NCBI RefSeq assembly: GCF_011742555.1
Contig: NZ_JAAQQR010000004.1
Coordinates: 310,001-374,000 of the forward strand
From: Luteibacter jiangsuensis
Lineage (GTDB): Bacteria > Pseudomonadota > Gammaproteobacteria > Xanthomonadales > Rhodanobacteraceae
Length of the DNA stretch: 64,000 bases
Reading direction: 5' to 3'
The notes beneath the pieces were generated by a model. It saw only the letters and a list, made by a program, of their open reading frames with translations. It was not told where the DNA came from and did no database searches. A program made the translations under genes and the position numbers. Each line of letters begins with the position of its first letter. The first letter of the stretch is position 1. Of the stretch, positions 1 through 8,981 are shown in pieces.

Positions 1-459
1 GCCGTCCACCTCGTTCACCGTGAGGCTGGTGCCGTCGATGCAGACGGAGCCCTTGTGCGCGATGTATCGCGACAGGCCGGCCGGAACCTCGAAGGTCCAG
101 CGCAGCGAGCGGCCGTCGGGCACGACGGAAACCACCTTGCCGGTGCCGTCGACGTGGCCGGAGACAAGGTGACCGCCCAGGCGGTCGGCAAGGCGAAGTG
201 CCTTCTCCAGGTTCACCGGGTCGCCGGGCTTGTGCTTGCCGAGCGTCGTGTGGGAAAGCGTTTCGTTGGACACGTCGGCGGCGAAGCTGGCGCTGTCGAA
301 GGCGATCACGGTGAGGCAGACGCCGGAGACCGCGATGCTGTCGCCGAGCGCCACATCGGCCATGTCCAGGCCGGCGGTGTCGACGGTGAGGCGAACGTCG
401 CCGCCGCGCGGTTCGAGCCGCGCGATGCGGCCGACCGACTGGATGATGCCGGTGAACAT
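1..459 (-). CDS. ribE: Riboflavin synthase alpha subunit, 3' end beyond the window
   Basis: This enzyme dismutates two 6,7-dimethyl-8-ribityllumazines into riboflavin in the cytoplasm. The 153 visible residues start with the family's invariant MFTGII N-terminus. They include GVCLTV near residue 48, GGHLVSGHVDG near 96-106 and KGSVCIDGTSLTVN at about 139-152, which spans the two-barrel repeat. The frame stays open to base 1, so roughly the last quarter is missing. The start ATG (459-457) lies about 125 bases downstream of an FMN riboswitch, so expression should fall when FMN is abundant. I expect other rib genes to follow outside the window. Identity is secure; the symbol may be ribC or ribE depending on naming convention. 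Confidence 0.95.
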   Translation of the reverse strand, partial: MFTGIIQSVGRIARLEPRGGDVRLTVDTAGLDMADVALGDSIAVSGVCLTVIAFDSASFAADVSNETLSHTTLGKHKPGDPVNLEKALRLADRLGGHLVSGHVDGTGKVVSVVPDGRSLRWTFEVPAGLSRYIAHKGSVCIDGTSLTVNEVDG

Positions 460-583
460 GTCAGTGGCCTCCCTGGCCCGGTGCCGTCCGGAATGTGTTG
501 TTCATGGTCGTTTCCCGCAATGGTGAGCGAAAAACGCCCCAAGGCATGGCATCGCCGCGTCCCGTCGGGAGCGAACGAATGCC

Positions 584-722
584 GTCTTCTTTCATCCGGA
601 CTGTGACCGTCGGCTCCGGCATCGGACCGGATCTGCTGACCTCCCGGCGTGGCCGGGAGCGCTCGCGGGCTCGTTCCTCGAAAGAAACCTACCGCCGGTG
701 GGGAGTTTCGCCCCGCCCTGAA
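584..722 (-). promoter_or_regulatory. FMN riboswitch (RFN element)
   Basis: Read on the minus strand, the conserved RFN blocks come in order: AGGGCGGGG, then ACTCCCCACCGGCGGTA, CCCGCGAGCG, GGTCAGCAGATCCGGT, GATGCCGGAGCCGACGGT and CAGTCCGGATGAAAGAAG. The variable GC-rich stem (CTCCCGGCC/GGCCGGGAG type) is also present. It sits in the leader of riboflavin synthase. FMN binding is known to reduce expression of downstream rib genes. The upstream ribD lies beyond another gene and would not be controlled by this element unless transcribed separately. Confidence 0.95.
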
Positions 723-790
723 GACGCTTTGGAAGGGCCGCTCCGAGGGGAGCGGGCCAAGGCAGAATACCACGACCGCATGGGAGGCTC

Positions 791-874
791 TTGTGGGAGC
801 CGCTTCAGCGGCGATGGCTGATCGCGGCGGGCGTGCCCGCTACCGCGGGATCGCCGCTGAAGCGGCTCCCACAA
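791..874. repeat. Dispersed palindromic repeat, family A (copy 1)
   Basis: Perfect 25-base inverted arms (791-815 and 850-874; core GTGGGAGCCGCTTCAGCGGC) flank a 34-base centre that contains a second GC hairpin. The same arm sequence recurs at 7937-8018, 12669-12751, 20804-20903 and 38522-38604. It lies between the oxidoreductase gene and the FMN riboswitch. The form resembles REP/BIME-type intergenic repeats; I cannot identify an associated transposase here. Confidence 0.9.
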
Positions 875-886
875 AGTGCGCCCCCA

Positions 887-1888
887 TTACGCGGGCGCAT
901 GATGTCGTTCCCGTTTCAACACCCGATCCATCACCCAACTCGTGCGGGCGCCGGTGCGGGCCGTGGATGGACACGTGCCCCTGCCCGTCAATTCGGCCAC
1001 GATGGTCTCGATCAGGGGTTGCTGGATGTGTTCCGGGTTGGCGATGCGAATGCTCTCGGGGCGTTCGCCGGCTTCGAGCACGATCGGGCCGTCGCCGAAG
1101 GTGGCGAACACGAGGCGGCCGCGGTCGCCGATGATCTCCACGCGATCCTCGCGCCGGTCCGCGCCGAAGTTCCAGAGGCCCGTGCCGAGCACGCCGCTTT
1201 CGAAACGGAAGGCCATCGCCACGGTGTCCTCGGCGGGATAGGCCCCCATCTGATTCGCCACCATGCCGCGCGCATCGGCGATGGGACCGAGCAGGAAATC
1301 GAGGATGTCGAGGGTGTGGCATCCGATATCGACGAAGATGCCGCCACCCGACAACTCCGGACGCACTGTCCAGGGAAGGTTGGCGGGATCGCGATAGCGA
1401 TCCTCCAACGGATGGTGCAGCAGCACGCTCACGATGCGCGGCGTGCCGATGGCTCCCTCGGCAAGCAGCGTCGCTATCCGGCGGAAGCGAGGCAGCATGC
1501 GCCGGTAATACGCCACGAATACCGGCACATTCGCCGCCTCCGCCGCGGCGACGATGTCGCGGCATTCGTCGTGGTCGAGGGCCATGGGCTTCTCGACGTA
1601 AACGGGCTTGCCGGCGGCGATGGCCATGAGCGCGTACTCGCGATGGCTGGCGGGTGGCGTGGCGACGTAAACGGCGTCGACACCGGGGTCGGCAATCAGC
1701 GCGGCGGCATCGTCGTACCAGCGCGGTACGCCATGGCGTGCCGCGTAATCCCTTGCCTTTTCGCCGTCGCGGCGCATCACGGCGACGAGCGACGAGTCGG
1801 CGACCTTCGCGAAGGCCGGCCCGCTCTTCACCTCGGTGACGGCGCCGCAGCCGACAATGCCCCAGCGAACATGGGCGAGCGGCTTCAT
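887..1888 (-). CDS. Gfo/Idh/MocA-family NAD(P)-dependent oxidoreductase
   Basis: The 333-residue protein opens with a Rossmann nucleotide-binding segment (WGIVGCGAV near residue 9). It carries the family signature EKPMALD around residue 95 and a C-terminal substrate domain. Relatives oxidise or reduce sugars, inositols or sugar-nucleotide derivatives; the substrate cannot be read from sequence. The ATG at 1888 is chosen because the family's N-terminus begins a few residues before GIVGCG; a longer frame upstream would run through a dispersed repeat and into ribD. The gene lies between ribD and the riboflavin synthase riboswitch, but nothing in it suggests a role in flavin synthesis. Confidence 0.85.
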   Translation of the reverse strand: MKPLAHVRWGIVGCGAVTEVKSGPAFAKVADSSLVAVMRRDGEKARDYAARHGVPRWYDDAAALIADPGVDAVYVATPPASHREYALMAIAAGKPVYVEKPMALDHDECRDIVAAAEAANVPVFVAYYRRMLPRFRRIATLLAEGAIGTPRIVSVLLHHPLEDRYRDPANLPWTVRPELSGGGIFVDIGCHTLDILDFLLGPIADARGMVANQMGAYPAEDTVAMAFRFESGVLGTGLWNFGADRREDRVEIIGDRGRLVFATFGDGPIVLEAGERPESIRIANPEHIQQPLIETIVAELTGRGTCPSTARTGARTSWVMDRVLKRERHHAPA

Positions 1889-1910
1889 GATCAGCTCGAC
1901 GCCTGCGCTC

Positions 1911-1995
1911 GTCGTTCCTGCGCAGGCAGGAACCCAGCGCCTCTGGCGCCACGTGGCCGCGGAGTCACTGGGCCCCCGCCTTCGCAGGGGCGACG
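1911..1995. repeat. Paired dispersed repeats, family B, overlapping the 3' end of ribD
   Basis: Two inverted copies of a short element occur here: 1911-1939 (GTCGTTCCTGCGCAGGCAGG then AACCCAGCG) and 1968-1995 (CTGGGCCCCCGCCTTCGCAG then GGGCGACG). Similar copies occur at 12603-12631 and 12819-12846. The second copy supplies the last ribD codons, and the stop codon directly abuts it. Confidence 0.85.
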
Positions 1996-3110
1996 TGAGT
2001 GGCCGTGGGGGCGGTCGGACGCAGTTGCAGACGGGTGTCGTCGCCGATCTGGCGGCGATCGACGGTGCGGAGTTTCCAGCGCGAGGCCATGTCGTCCAGC
2101 GGCGGCAGGTGCAACATGGGGCGCGCGCTGTCCCCCAGCAGCACCGGCGCGATGTACACCAGCAGTTCGTCGACCAGCCCGGCCGCGAGCAGGGCGCCAC
2201 AGAGCACCGGCCCGGCTTCGACGTGCACTTCGTTCACGTCGTGCAGGGCCAACCAGTGCAGCACGGCGTGCAGATCGATGCCGCCGCCGTCTTCGCGGCG
2301 GATGGCGGCGCGCGTCGCGTTCGCCAGATGGCCGGGAACCGGCGCATCGGGGGCATGGAAGAAGACGGTGGGTGCCGCGGCGTCGAGCACATGGGCGCCG
2401 GCGGGCGTGCGCAGAGCGGTGTCGACGATCGCACGCAGGGGCGGCACGAAGCGCTCGTGTTCCGGCAGCCGCACGGTGAGCCGCGGATCGTCGGCGAGGA
2501 CCGTTCCGCTCGCCGACAGGATGGCCGACGCGCGTGCGCGCCAGCGCTGCACGTCGGCGCGCGCGGCTTCGCCCGTGATCCACTTCGATGAACCATCGGC
2601 GAGCGCCGTCCGGCCGTCGAGACTCATGGCCAGCTTCGCCCGCACCCACGGCCGGCCGCGCTGGATGCGGCTGAAGAACCCGACGTTGAGGTCGTGCGCG
2701 GCATCGCGCAGCAAACCCAGTTGCACGCCGATGCCAGCGGCACGCAGCTTCTCGATGCCCGCACCGGACACCTTGTCGAAAGGATCCTCGTGCGCGATGA
2801 CGACGCGCCCGACGCCAGCGGCGATCAACGCGTCGGCGCAGGGTGGCGTGCGGCCGAAGTGGGCGCAGGGTTCCAGCGTGACATAGGCGGTCGCCCCGCG
2901 CGCCGACTCCCCCGCCTCGCGCAGCGCGAACACTTCGGCATGCGGCTCGCCGGCCTGCTGGTGCCAGCCCGTGCCGAGCACCGTCTCGCCGCGCGCGATG
3001 ACGCAGCCCACGCGCGGATTTGGCTGCGTGGTGTAAAGGCCCTTCTCCGCAAGGCGCAGGGCGTGCGCCATGTGGACATGGTCGATGGCCGGGAAGAACG
3101 GTCGCGACAT
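1965..3110 (-). CDS. ribD: Bifunctional deaminase/reductase of riboflavin synthesis
   Basis: The protein has 381 residues. The N-terminal CMP/dCMP-type deaminase domain has its zinc site in HAE (57-59) and PCAHFGRTPPC (81-91). The C-terminal half is the 5-amino-6-ribosylaminouracil reductase domain, with ALSLDGR-type AMSLDGRTA and VEAGP motifs. Together they perform steps two and three of the GTP branch of riboflavin synthesis. The last residues, HVAPAKAGAQ, are encoded by a family B repeat (1968-1995), so the native C-terminus appears to have been replaced or extended by repeat insertion. The start overlaps the nrdR stop by one base (TGATG), indicating translational coupling. Confidence 0.95.
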   Translation of the reverse strand: MSRPFFPAIDHVHMAHALRLAEKGLYTTQPNPRVGCVIARGETVLGTGWHQQAGEPHAEVFALREAGESARGATAYVTLEPCAHFGRTPPCADALIAAGVGRVVIAHEDPFDKVSGAGIEKLRAAGIGVQLGLLRDAAHDLNVGFFSRIQRGRPWVRAKLAMSLDGRTALADGSSKWITGEAARADVQRWRARASAILSASGTVLADDPRLTVRLPEHERFVPPLRAIVDTALRTPAGAHVLDAAAPTVFFHAPDAPVPGHLANATRAAIRREDGGGIDLHAVLHWLALHDVNEVHVEAGPVLCGALLAAGLVDELLVYIAPVLLGDSARPMLHLPPLDDMASRWKLRTVDRRQIGDDTRLQLRPTAPTATHVAPAKAGAQ

Positions 3111-3625
3111 CAGGACTTGCGGCCGCGCCTTGCCGCCTCGAGCAGGGGCAATTGGAGGCCTTCCAGCGAGGGAAGGTCGCGCTCCAGCTTCTCGATTTCC
3201 TCACGGAACGCGTGCACGTCCTCGAAGCGACGGTAGACGGACGCGAAGCGCACGTACGCCACCTGGTCGAGCTTCTTCAGTTCGCGCATTACCAGTTCGC
3301 CGACCTGGCGTGAGGGGACCTCGCGCTCGCCGCTGCGGCGCAGGTCGTTGATGACGGCACGGACCGCCGTGTCCACAGCGTCGCTGGCCACAGGGCGCTT
3401 CTGCAGCGCGCGCTCGAAGCTCACGCGCAGCTTGTGCTCGTCGAAAGGCTCGCGGCGGTCGCCGGACTTCACGATCGACGGCAGCTTGAGCTCCGCCGTT
3501 TCAAAGGTGTTGAAGCGCTCGCCGCACTGCGGGCATTCGCGACGACGGCGCACCGTGCTCCCGTCCTCGGTGAGACGGGAGTCGATGACGCGTGTGTCTT
3601 CGTGCTGGCAGAACGGGCAATGCAT
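3110..3625 (-). CDS. nrdR: Transcriptional repressor of ribonucleotide reductase genes
   Basis: The 171 residues match NrdR. A zinc ribbon is formed by C3, C6, C31 and C34, and an ATP-cone domain (about residues 49-139) contains the [11 protein letters not shown] segment. NrdR senses ATP/dATP and represses nrd operons through NrdR boxes. The gene lies 14 bases after glyA and overlaps ribD by one base, so glyA-nrdR-ribD is likely one operon. This order is common in gammaproteobacteria. The C-terminal tail after about residue 150 is slightly longer than in E. coli NrdR. Confidence 0.96.
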   Translation of the reverse strand: MHCPFCQHEDTRVIDSRLTEDGSTVRRRRECPQCGERFNTFETAELKLPSIVKSGDRREPFDEHKLRVSFERALQKRPVASDAVDTAVRAVINDLRRSGEREVPSRQVGELVMRELKKLDQVAYVRFASVYRRFEDVHAFREEIEKLERDLPSLEGLQLPLLEAARRGRKS

Positions 3626-3639
3626 CTAGACGCCGGCCC

Positions 3640-4896
3640 TCAACCGTAGACCGGGAACTTCGCGCACTGCGCCGTGACCTTTTCGCGCACCGCCGCGATG
3701 ACCGCTTCGTCGGCCGGCGCGTCCAGCACGTCGCAGATCCATTGCGTGAGTTCCACCGTTTCCTTCTCCGTGTAACCGCGCGTGGTGATGGCGGGCGTGC
3801 CGACGCGCAGGCCGGACGTGACGAACGGCGAACGCGGATCGTTCGGCACGGCGTTCTTGTTCACCGTGATGTGCGCCTTGCCGAGCGCGGCTTCCGCGTC
3901 CTTGCCGGTGACGTCGCGGCCGATCAGATCGATGAGCATGAGGTGGTTCTCCGTGCCGCCCGAAACGATCTTGTAGCCGCGCTCGATGAAGGTCTTCGCC
4001 ATCGCCTTGGCGTTCTTCACCACCTGCTTCTGGTAGTCGGTGAACGCGGGCTCCAGGGCTTCCTTGAAGGCCACCGCCTTGGCGGCGATGACGTGCATCA
4101 GGGGGCCGCCCTGGATGCCGGGGAACACGATCGACTGGAGCTTCTTTTCCAGTTCCTCGCCAAGGCCCTTCGCGACGATGATGCCGCCGCGCGGACCGCG
4201 AAGGGTCTTGTGCGTGGTGGACGTGACGACATGGGCGTGGTCGATGGGGCTCGGGTAGACACCCGCCGCGACGAGACCCGCGATGTGGGCCATGTCGACG
4301 AAGAGATAGGCACCGACCTTGTCGGCGATGGCGCGGAAGCGGGCCCAGTCCAGCACCTGCGAGTAGGCCGAGAAACCGGCCACGATCATCTTCGGCTTGT
4401 GCTCCAGCGCCAGCTTCTCGATCTCGTCGTAGTTCACGACGCCGGTGTCGGGATCGATACCGTACTGCACGGCGTTGAAGATCTTGCCGGAGAGGTTCAC
4501 CTTCGCACCGTGCGTGAGGTGGCCGCCGTGGGCCAGGCTCATGCCGAGAATGGTGTCGCCCGGCTGCAGCAGGGCGAAGTACACCGCCTGGTTCGCCTGC
4601 GACCCCGAATGCGGCTGCACGTTGGCGTAGTCCGCGCCGAACAGCTGCTTCAGTCGCGAGATCGCCAGCCGCTCGGCTACGTCAACGAACTCACAGCCGC
4701 CGTAGTAGCGCTTGCCCGGATAGCCCTCGGCGTACTTGTTCGTAAGCGACGAGCCCTGGGCCTCCATGACGCGCGGGCTGGCGTAGTTCTCCGAGGCGAT
4801 CAGCTCGACGTGATCTTCCTGGCGACGGGACTCGTCGGCGATGGCCTTGGCGAGTTCGTCGTCGTAGCCGGCGATCGTTGCGTCCTTGGGAAACAT
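3640..4896 (-). CDS. glyA: Serine hydroxymethyltransferase
   Basis: This PLP enzyme converts serine and tetrahydrofolate to glycine and 5,10-methylene-THF, feeding one-carbon units to purine and thymidylate synthesis. Its 418 residues are the usual bacterial length. The PLP lysine is K230 in [16 protein letters not shown], with the [10 protein letters not shown] motif near residue 31 and [10 protein letters not shown] near 58. A GAGG-type ribosome site precedes the ATG at 4896. It appears to be the first gene of the run glyA-nrdR-ribD. Confidence 0.98.
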   Translation of the reverse strand: MFPKDATIAGYDDELAKAIADESRRQEDHVELIASENYASPRVMEAQGSSLTNKYAEGYPGKRYYGGCEFVDVAERLAISRLKQLFGADYANVQPHSGSQANQAVYFALLQPGDTILGMSLAHGGHLTHGAKVNLSGKIFNAVQYGIDPDTGVVNYDEIEKLALEHKPKMIVAGFSAYSQVLDWARFRAIADKVGAYLFVDMAHIAGLVAAGVYPSPIDHAHVVTSTTHKTLRGPRGGIIVAKGLGEELEKKLQSIVFPGIQGGPLMHVIAAKAVAFKEALEPAFTDYQKQVVKNAKAMAKTFIERGYKIVSGGTENHLMLIDLIGRDVTGKDAEAALGKAHITVNKNAVPNDPRSPFVTSGLRVGTPAITTRGYTEKETVELTQWICDVLDAPADEAVIAAVREKVTAQCAKFPVYG

Positions 4897-5113
4897 CTCG
4901 ACCTCGTGCGATGGGCGGGGGAAAGACGGAAAGTGTAGCGCCTATGGGGGGTTGCGGTCACGGGGCGCGCCGATGACGGCTCCGAAGTTCCGCTGGCGCC
5001 GACAGCTTGAAGCCGAAATCCCTGACCGGCCGTCGGTCGCGCCCTCGCTATGCTTCCGGCCAGGGCTTCCCCCCTCCGCAGCGCCCTGCAACTCAACGAA
5101 AAGGAATTCCCCC

Positions 5114-6091
5114 TTGAATACCTTGCACCGGACCATGCTGCTCGCATGGTCGATCTTCACGTGCGCCTCCGCGACCGCCCTCGATCGCCGTCTCGAGATT
5201 TTCGATGCCCGCGCCGGGGGCCCGCTGCCCACCCGTTTCGTGCTACCGGACCCCAATGGGGAGGAGCACAGCGTCGCCCTGATCCGGCGATTCCGCAGCG
5301 ACATCCGGCTGAACGGCAAGCCGGCGGCGATGTTCAAGGCCGAGATCGACGGCCGCCCGGGGGCGATCGTGCGCCATGGCGAGGCACTCGACATCACCCT
5401 CGACGAGGAGACGCCCGCCACGCCGCCTGGTTCGGGCCCGATCGACTACGAGACAGCCCCCACCGAAGCCCTGCCCCCCTTCACTGCCCGCCGCTCGATG
5501 GTCCCCAAGGCGCCGGACGCGGATCCCGAAGCGGGCATGACGGTTTGGTTGTTCCTGCACAGGGAGGCTCATGAGTACGACCGCGCCAAAGTCCTGAGCT
5601 GGTACGCGAACTGGTGGCTGGACGACATGGAAACCGCCGTGATGCCCGACGTCCCCGTCCGCATCTGGGTGGTGGAGAACGCTCCCGGGATTACCGATCT
5701 GGACTATCACGCCGGCATGGCCAACATGCGCCTGTGGGACGTGCGGCGCCGCGGGAAAGAGTTCGCAACCGCCTCGGGCGAGGCCGTGACATCGCTGCAC
5801 AAGTTCGTACTGCTCGTGGGCGACCCGGCGGAGAACTGGGGCCACAACGCCGTAGGGATAGCCGCTCAGAACATTGGCGCGGCCATGATCAGCAACCAGG
5901 GGCCCCGCCTCGTCCTGGCCCACGAGATGGGCCACCTGCTCGGCGCCCGCCACGAGGATTCCGAATACCGCTTCCTTTGCGACACGAACATGGTTCCGGA
6001 CGTCACCTCCCTCAAGTTGCCGTGCAAGGTTTACACGAAGGCCAACGACGCGAATATCCGTGAGTACGTGCGCGCGGCGGCCCGGCGCTGA
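5114..6091 (+). CDS. Putative exported metzincin-like zinc metalloprotease
   Basis: I take the TTG at 5114 as start because AAGGAA (5101-5106) lies seven bases upstream; an ATG at 5135 is the alternative, and the frame open further upstream has no ribosome site. The 325-residue product has a short hydrophobic N-terminus (LLAWSIFTCASATA), consistent with a signal peptide. At residues 270-280 it carries HEMGHLLGARH, the HExxHxxGxxH metzincin zinc motif, followed by Asp. A Met in CDTNMVPD may be the Met-turn. The fold resembles reprolysin/M12-type secreted proteases. Substrate is unknown. A GC hairpin follows immediately. It stands alone between glyA and ettA. Confidence 0.75.
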   Translation: MNTLHRTMLLAWSIFTCASATALDRRLEIFDARAGGPLPTRFVLPDPNGEEHSVALIRRFRSDIRLNGKPAAMFKAEIDGRPGAIVRHGEALDITLDEETPATPPGSGPIDYETAPTEALPPFTARRSMVPKAPDADPEAGMTVWLFLHREAHEYDRAKVLSWYANWWLDDMETAVMPDVPVRIWVVENAPGITDLDYHAGMANMRLWDVRRRGKEFATASGEAVTSLHKFVLLVGDPAENWGHNAVGIAAQNIGAAMISNQGPRLVLAHEMGHLLGARHEDSEYRFLCDTNMVPDVTSLKLPCKVYTKANDANIREYVRAAARR

Positions 6092-6112
6092 GCCGGCCGA
6101 AGGCCGGCCTTC
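6092..6112 (+). terminator. Terminator-like hairpin after the metalloprotease
   Basis: GCCGGCC (6092-6098), loop GAA, GGCCGGC (6102-6108), then CTTCCCCC. The stem overlaps the end of the stop codon. The following tract is pyrimidine-rich but not a run of T, so intrinsic termination is only plausible. Confidence 0.4.
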
Positions 6113-6172
6113 CCCCGCGGGACGCGTGACAGAGGGGGGGCGGCCGCGCCAATGGGAGCGCCGGGAACCCGC

Positions 6173-6178
6173 TATAAT
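6173..6178 (+). promoter_or_regulatory. Consensus -10 box in front of ettA
   Basis: TATAAT at 6173-6178 matches the sigma-70 -10 consensus exactly, 58 bases before the ettA ATG. I see no convincing -35 hexamer 16-18 bases upstream. Confidence 0.45.
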
Positions 6179-6235
6179 TGGCTTTTGCCCATCGGCGCGC
6201 GGCGCGCCGGCGGCGCCCAATGCCACGGAGCGTCC

Positions 6236-7894
6236 ATGCAGTACATCTACACCATGAACGGGGTGAGCAAGATCGTCCCCCCGAAGCGCCAGATCATCAA
6301 GGACATCTCGCTGTCGTTCTTCCCCGGCGCCAAGATCGGCCTGCTCGGCCTGAACGGCGCCGGCAAGTCGACGGTGCTGCGGATCATGGCCGGCGTCGAC
6401 AAGGACTTCCAGGGCGAAGCCCGCCCGCAGCCCGGCATCAAGGTCGGCTACCTCGCGCAGGAACCGGAACTCGATCCGGAGAAGACCGTTCGCGAAGCCG
6501 TCGAGGAAGGCGTCTCGGAAGTGCTCGACGCCCAGAAGAAGCTCGAGGAGGTCTACGCGGCCTACGCCGAGGAAGGCGCCGACTTCGACGCCCTCGCCAA
6601 GGAGCAGGAACGCCTGGAAGGCATCCTGGCCGCGAACGACGCCCACGCCCTGGAGCGCCAGTTGGAAGTGGCCGCCGACGCCCTGCGCCTGCCGCCCTGG
6701 GACGCGAAGATCGGCCCGCTGTCCGGTGGCGAGAAGCGCCGCGTGGCGCTGTGCCGCCTGCTGCTGTCCAAGCCCGACATGCTCCTGCTCGACGAGCCCA
6801 CCAACCATCTCGACGCCGAATCGGTCGACTGGCTGGAAACCTTCCTGCACGACTACCCCGGCACCGTGGTGGCCGTTACCCATGACCGCTACTTCCTCGA
6901 CAACGCCGCCGAGTGGATCCTCGAACTCGACCGCGGCCGCGGCATTCCCTGGAAGGGCAACTACACCGAGTGGCTCGTGCAGAAGGACGAGCGCCTGAAG
7001 CAGGAAGCCCAGCAGGAGAAGTCGCGTCAGAAAGCCATCCAGAAGGAACTGGAATGGGTGCGCTCGGCCTCCAAGGGTCGCCAGTCGAAGGGCAAGGCCC
7101 GTCTCAACCGCTTCGAGGAACTGAACTCGGTCGAGTACCAGCGCCGCAACGAAACGAACGAGATCTTCATTCCGCCGGGCGAGCGCCTGGGCCAGGAAGT
7201 CATCGAGTTCAAGAACGTCACGAAGTCGTTCGGCGACCGCGTGCTCATCGAAGACCTCTCGTTCAAGATTCCGGCGGGCGCGATCGTCGGCGTCATCGGC
7301 CCGAACGGCGCCGGCAAGTCCACGCTCATGAAGATGATCATGGGCAAGGAGCAGCCGGACAGCGGCGAGGTGAAGCTCGGCCATACGGTCAAGCTCGCCT
7401 ACGTCGACCAGTCGCGCGACGCGCTGGACGCGAAAAACAACGTCTGGCAGGAGGTTTCCGGCGGTTCGGACATCCTCACGATCGGCAACTTCGAGATCCA
7501 GTCGCGCGCCTATATCGGCCGCTTCAACTTCAAGGGCACCGACCAGCAGAAGATCGTCGGCCAGCTCTCCGGCGGCGAACGCGGCCGCCTGCATATGGCG
7601 AAGACCCTGCTGCAGGGCGGCAACGTGCTCCTGCTCGACGAACCGTCCAACGACCTCGACGTGGAAACGCTGCGCGCGCTCGAAGACGCCCTGCTGGAAT
7701 TCCCCGGCTGCGCCGTGGTCATTTCGCATGACCGCTGGTTCCTCGACCGCATCGCCACGCACATCATCGCGTTCGAAGGCGACTCGCACGTCGAGTTCTT
7801 CCCGGGCAACTACAACGAGTACGAAGCCGACAAGAAGCGCCGCCTCGGCGACGACGCCGGCCCGAAGCGTGTGAAGTACAAGAAGCTGGTCTGA
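6236..7894 (+). CDS. ettA: Energy-dependent translational throttle protein EttA (ABC-F)
   Basis: This 552-residue soluble ABC-F ATPase has two nucleotide-binding domains and no membrane segments. Walker A motifs lie near residues 38-46 (GLNGAGKST) and 355 (GPNGAGKST), with LSGGE signatures near 162 and in the second half, each followed by LLLDEP. EttA binds the ribosomal E site and gates entry into elongation according to ATP/ADP. The ATG at 6236 is preceded by GGAG at a spacing of five, and MQYIYTMNGVSK is the usual EttA N-terminus. It stands alone and is followed by a dispersed repeat. Confidence 0.95.
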   Translation: MQYIYTMNGVSKIVPPKRQIIKDISLSFFPGAKIGLLGLNGAGKSTVLRIMAGVDKDFQGEARPQPGIKVGYLAQEPELDPEKTVREAVEEGVSEVLDAQKKLEEVYAAYAEEGADFDALAKEQERLEGILAANDAHALERQLEVAADALRLPPWDAKIGPLSGGEKRRVALCRLLLSKPDMLLLDEPTNHLDAESVDWLETFLHDYPGTVVAVTHDRYFLDNAAEWILELDRGRGIPWKGNYTEWLVQKDERLKQEAQQEKSRQKAIQKELEWVRSASKGRQSKGKARLNRFEELNSVEYQRRNETNEIFIPPGERLGQEVIEFKNVTKSFGDRVLIEDLSFKIPAGAIVGVIGPNGAGKSTLMKMIMGKEQPDSGEVKLGHTVKLAYVDQSRDALDAKNNVWQEVSGGSDILTIGNFEIQSRAYIGRFNFKGTDQQKIVGQLSGGERGRLHMAKTLLQGGNVLLLDEPSNDLDVETLRALEDALLEFPGCAVVISHDRWFLDRIATHIIAFEGDSHVEFFPGNYNEYEADKKRRLGDDAGPKRVKYKKLV

Positions 7895-7936
7895 TCCGGA
7901 ACTGTGGGAGCCGCCTGGTTGCAGAAGGTGCGCCAT

Positions 7937-8018
7937 TGTGGGAGCCGCTTCAGCGGCGATCCCGCGGCAGCGGGCACGTTGGTCGCAAGCACTCATCGCC
8001 GCTGAAGCGGCTCCCACA
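7937..8018. repeat. Dispersed palindromic repeat, family A (copy 2)
   Basis: 24-base perfect inverted arms (7937-7960 and 7995-8018) are identical in core to the copy at 791-874, but the centre is in the opposite orientation (CCCGCGGCAGCGGGCACG). A partial extra half-arm (GTGGGAGCCGCCTGG) lies just upstream at about 7904-7918. It separates ettA from pyrF. Confidence 0.9.
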
Positions 8019-8047
8019 TTCACAACCCGGCCGAGGAAATGCCCCCC

Positions 8048-8860
8048 ATGAACTTCATGACCGCCCTCAAGGACGCCTGGCGCCGCAACGACTCGCTCGT
8101 GTGCGTCGGCCTGGATCCGGAACCCGGCCGGTTACCCGCGGGCCTCTCCGGCACCGAGGGCATCTTCACCTTCTGCCGCGACATCGTCGACGCCACGGCA
8201 GGCCAGGTCTGCGCCTACAAGCCGCAGATCGCGCACTTCGCCGCGCAACGGGCCGAAGACGTCCTGGAACGGCTGATCGCATACATCCACGAGACGCACC
8301 CGGGCATCCCCGTCATCCTCGACGCGAAACGCGGCGACATCGGTTCCACGGCAAAGCATTACGCCACGGAAGCCTTCGATCGCTACGGTGCCGATGCCGT
8401 CACCCTGAATCCTTACCTCGGGCACGATTCCATCGCCCCCTTCCTCGATCGCGCCGACAAGGGTGTGATCCTCCTGTGCCGCACCTCCAACCCGGGCGGC
8501 AAGGATTTCCAAGCACTCGACTGCGGGGGCCAGCCACTCTATTTGCGCGTGGCGGAAACCATCGCGCGCGAGTGGAACGGCAACGGCAACTGCGCCCTGG
8601 TCACCGGCGCCACCTGGCCGGAAGAACTCGGCCGCGTGCGTGGGGTGGTCGGCGACATGCCGCTGCTGGTTCCCGGGATCGGCGCCCAGGGCGGCGACGT
8701 CGCCGCAGTCATGGCGAACGGCCGAACACGCGACGGCACAGGCCTCATGATTTCCTCCTCGCGCGCGATCCTTTACGCTGATTCGGGCGTGAACTTTGCC
8801 GAACACGCACATCGCGCAGCCGAAGAGATGAGAAAATTCGTCAACTCCTTCCGCCTTTAA
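8048..8860 (+). CDS. pyrF: Orotidine 5'-phosphate decarboxylase
   Basis: It catalyses OMP to UMP, the last step of pyrimidine synthesis. The 270-residue protein belongs to the longer type-2 group. The catalytic charged array lies in [12 protein letters not shown] (about residues 93-104), with [11 protein letters not shown] at the N-terminus and a C-terminal phosphate-binding region ([10 protein letters not shown]). I chose the ATG at 8048 because GAGGA (8033-8037) is ten bases upstream; the in-frame ATG at 8039 would leave only one base of spacing. Confidence 0.95.
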   Translation: MNFMTALKDAWRRNDSLVCVGLDPEPGRLPAGLSGTEGIFTFCRDIVDATAGQVCAYKPQIAHFAAQRAEDVLERLIAYIHETHPGIPVILDAKRGDIGSTAKHYATEAFDRYGADAVTLNPYLGHDSIAPFLDRADKGVILLCRTSNPGGKDFQALDCGGQPLYLRVAETIAREWNGNGNCALVTGATWPEELGRVRGVVGDMPLLVPGIGAQGGDVAAVMANGRTRDGTGLMISSSRAILYADSGVNFAEHAHRAAEEMRKFVNSFRL

Positions 8861-8981
8861 TGAGCAAAATCAAAGGCAGTCGCAAATTGGACGAGTTGGC
8901 AACTGGAAAAGCGTCACGCTCCCGCTCCGCGCTATGAACAATACCCGGACCGTAGCGCCCAAGCGTTCCATCGGAGTTGTC

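Noticed and set aside
4897-5113. Glycine riboswitch or other leader element upstream of glyA
   Set aside because: I could not find the conserved glycine aptamer blocks or another known riboswitch pattern on the minus strand.
5243-8023. A 926-residue open frame on the minus strand opposite the metalloprotease and ettA
   Set aside because: It is antisense to ettA, whose motifs are unambiguous, and has low-complexity composition and no ribosome site.
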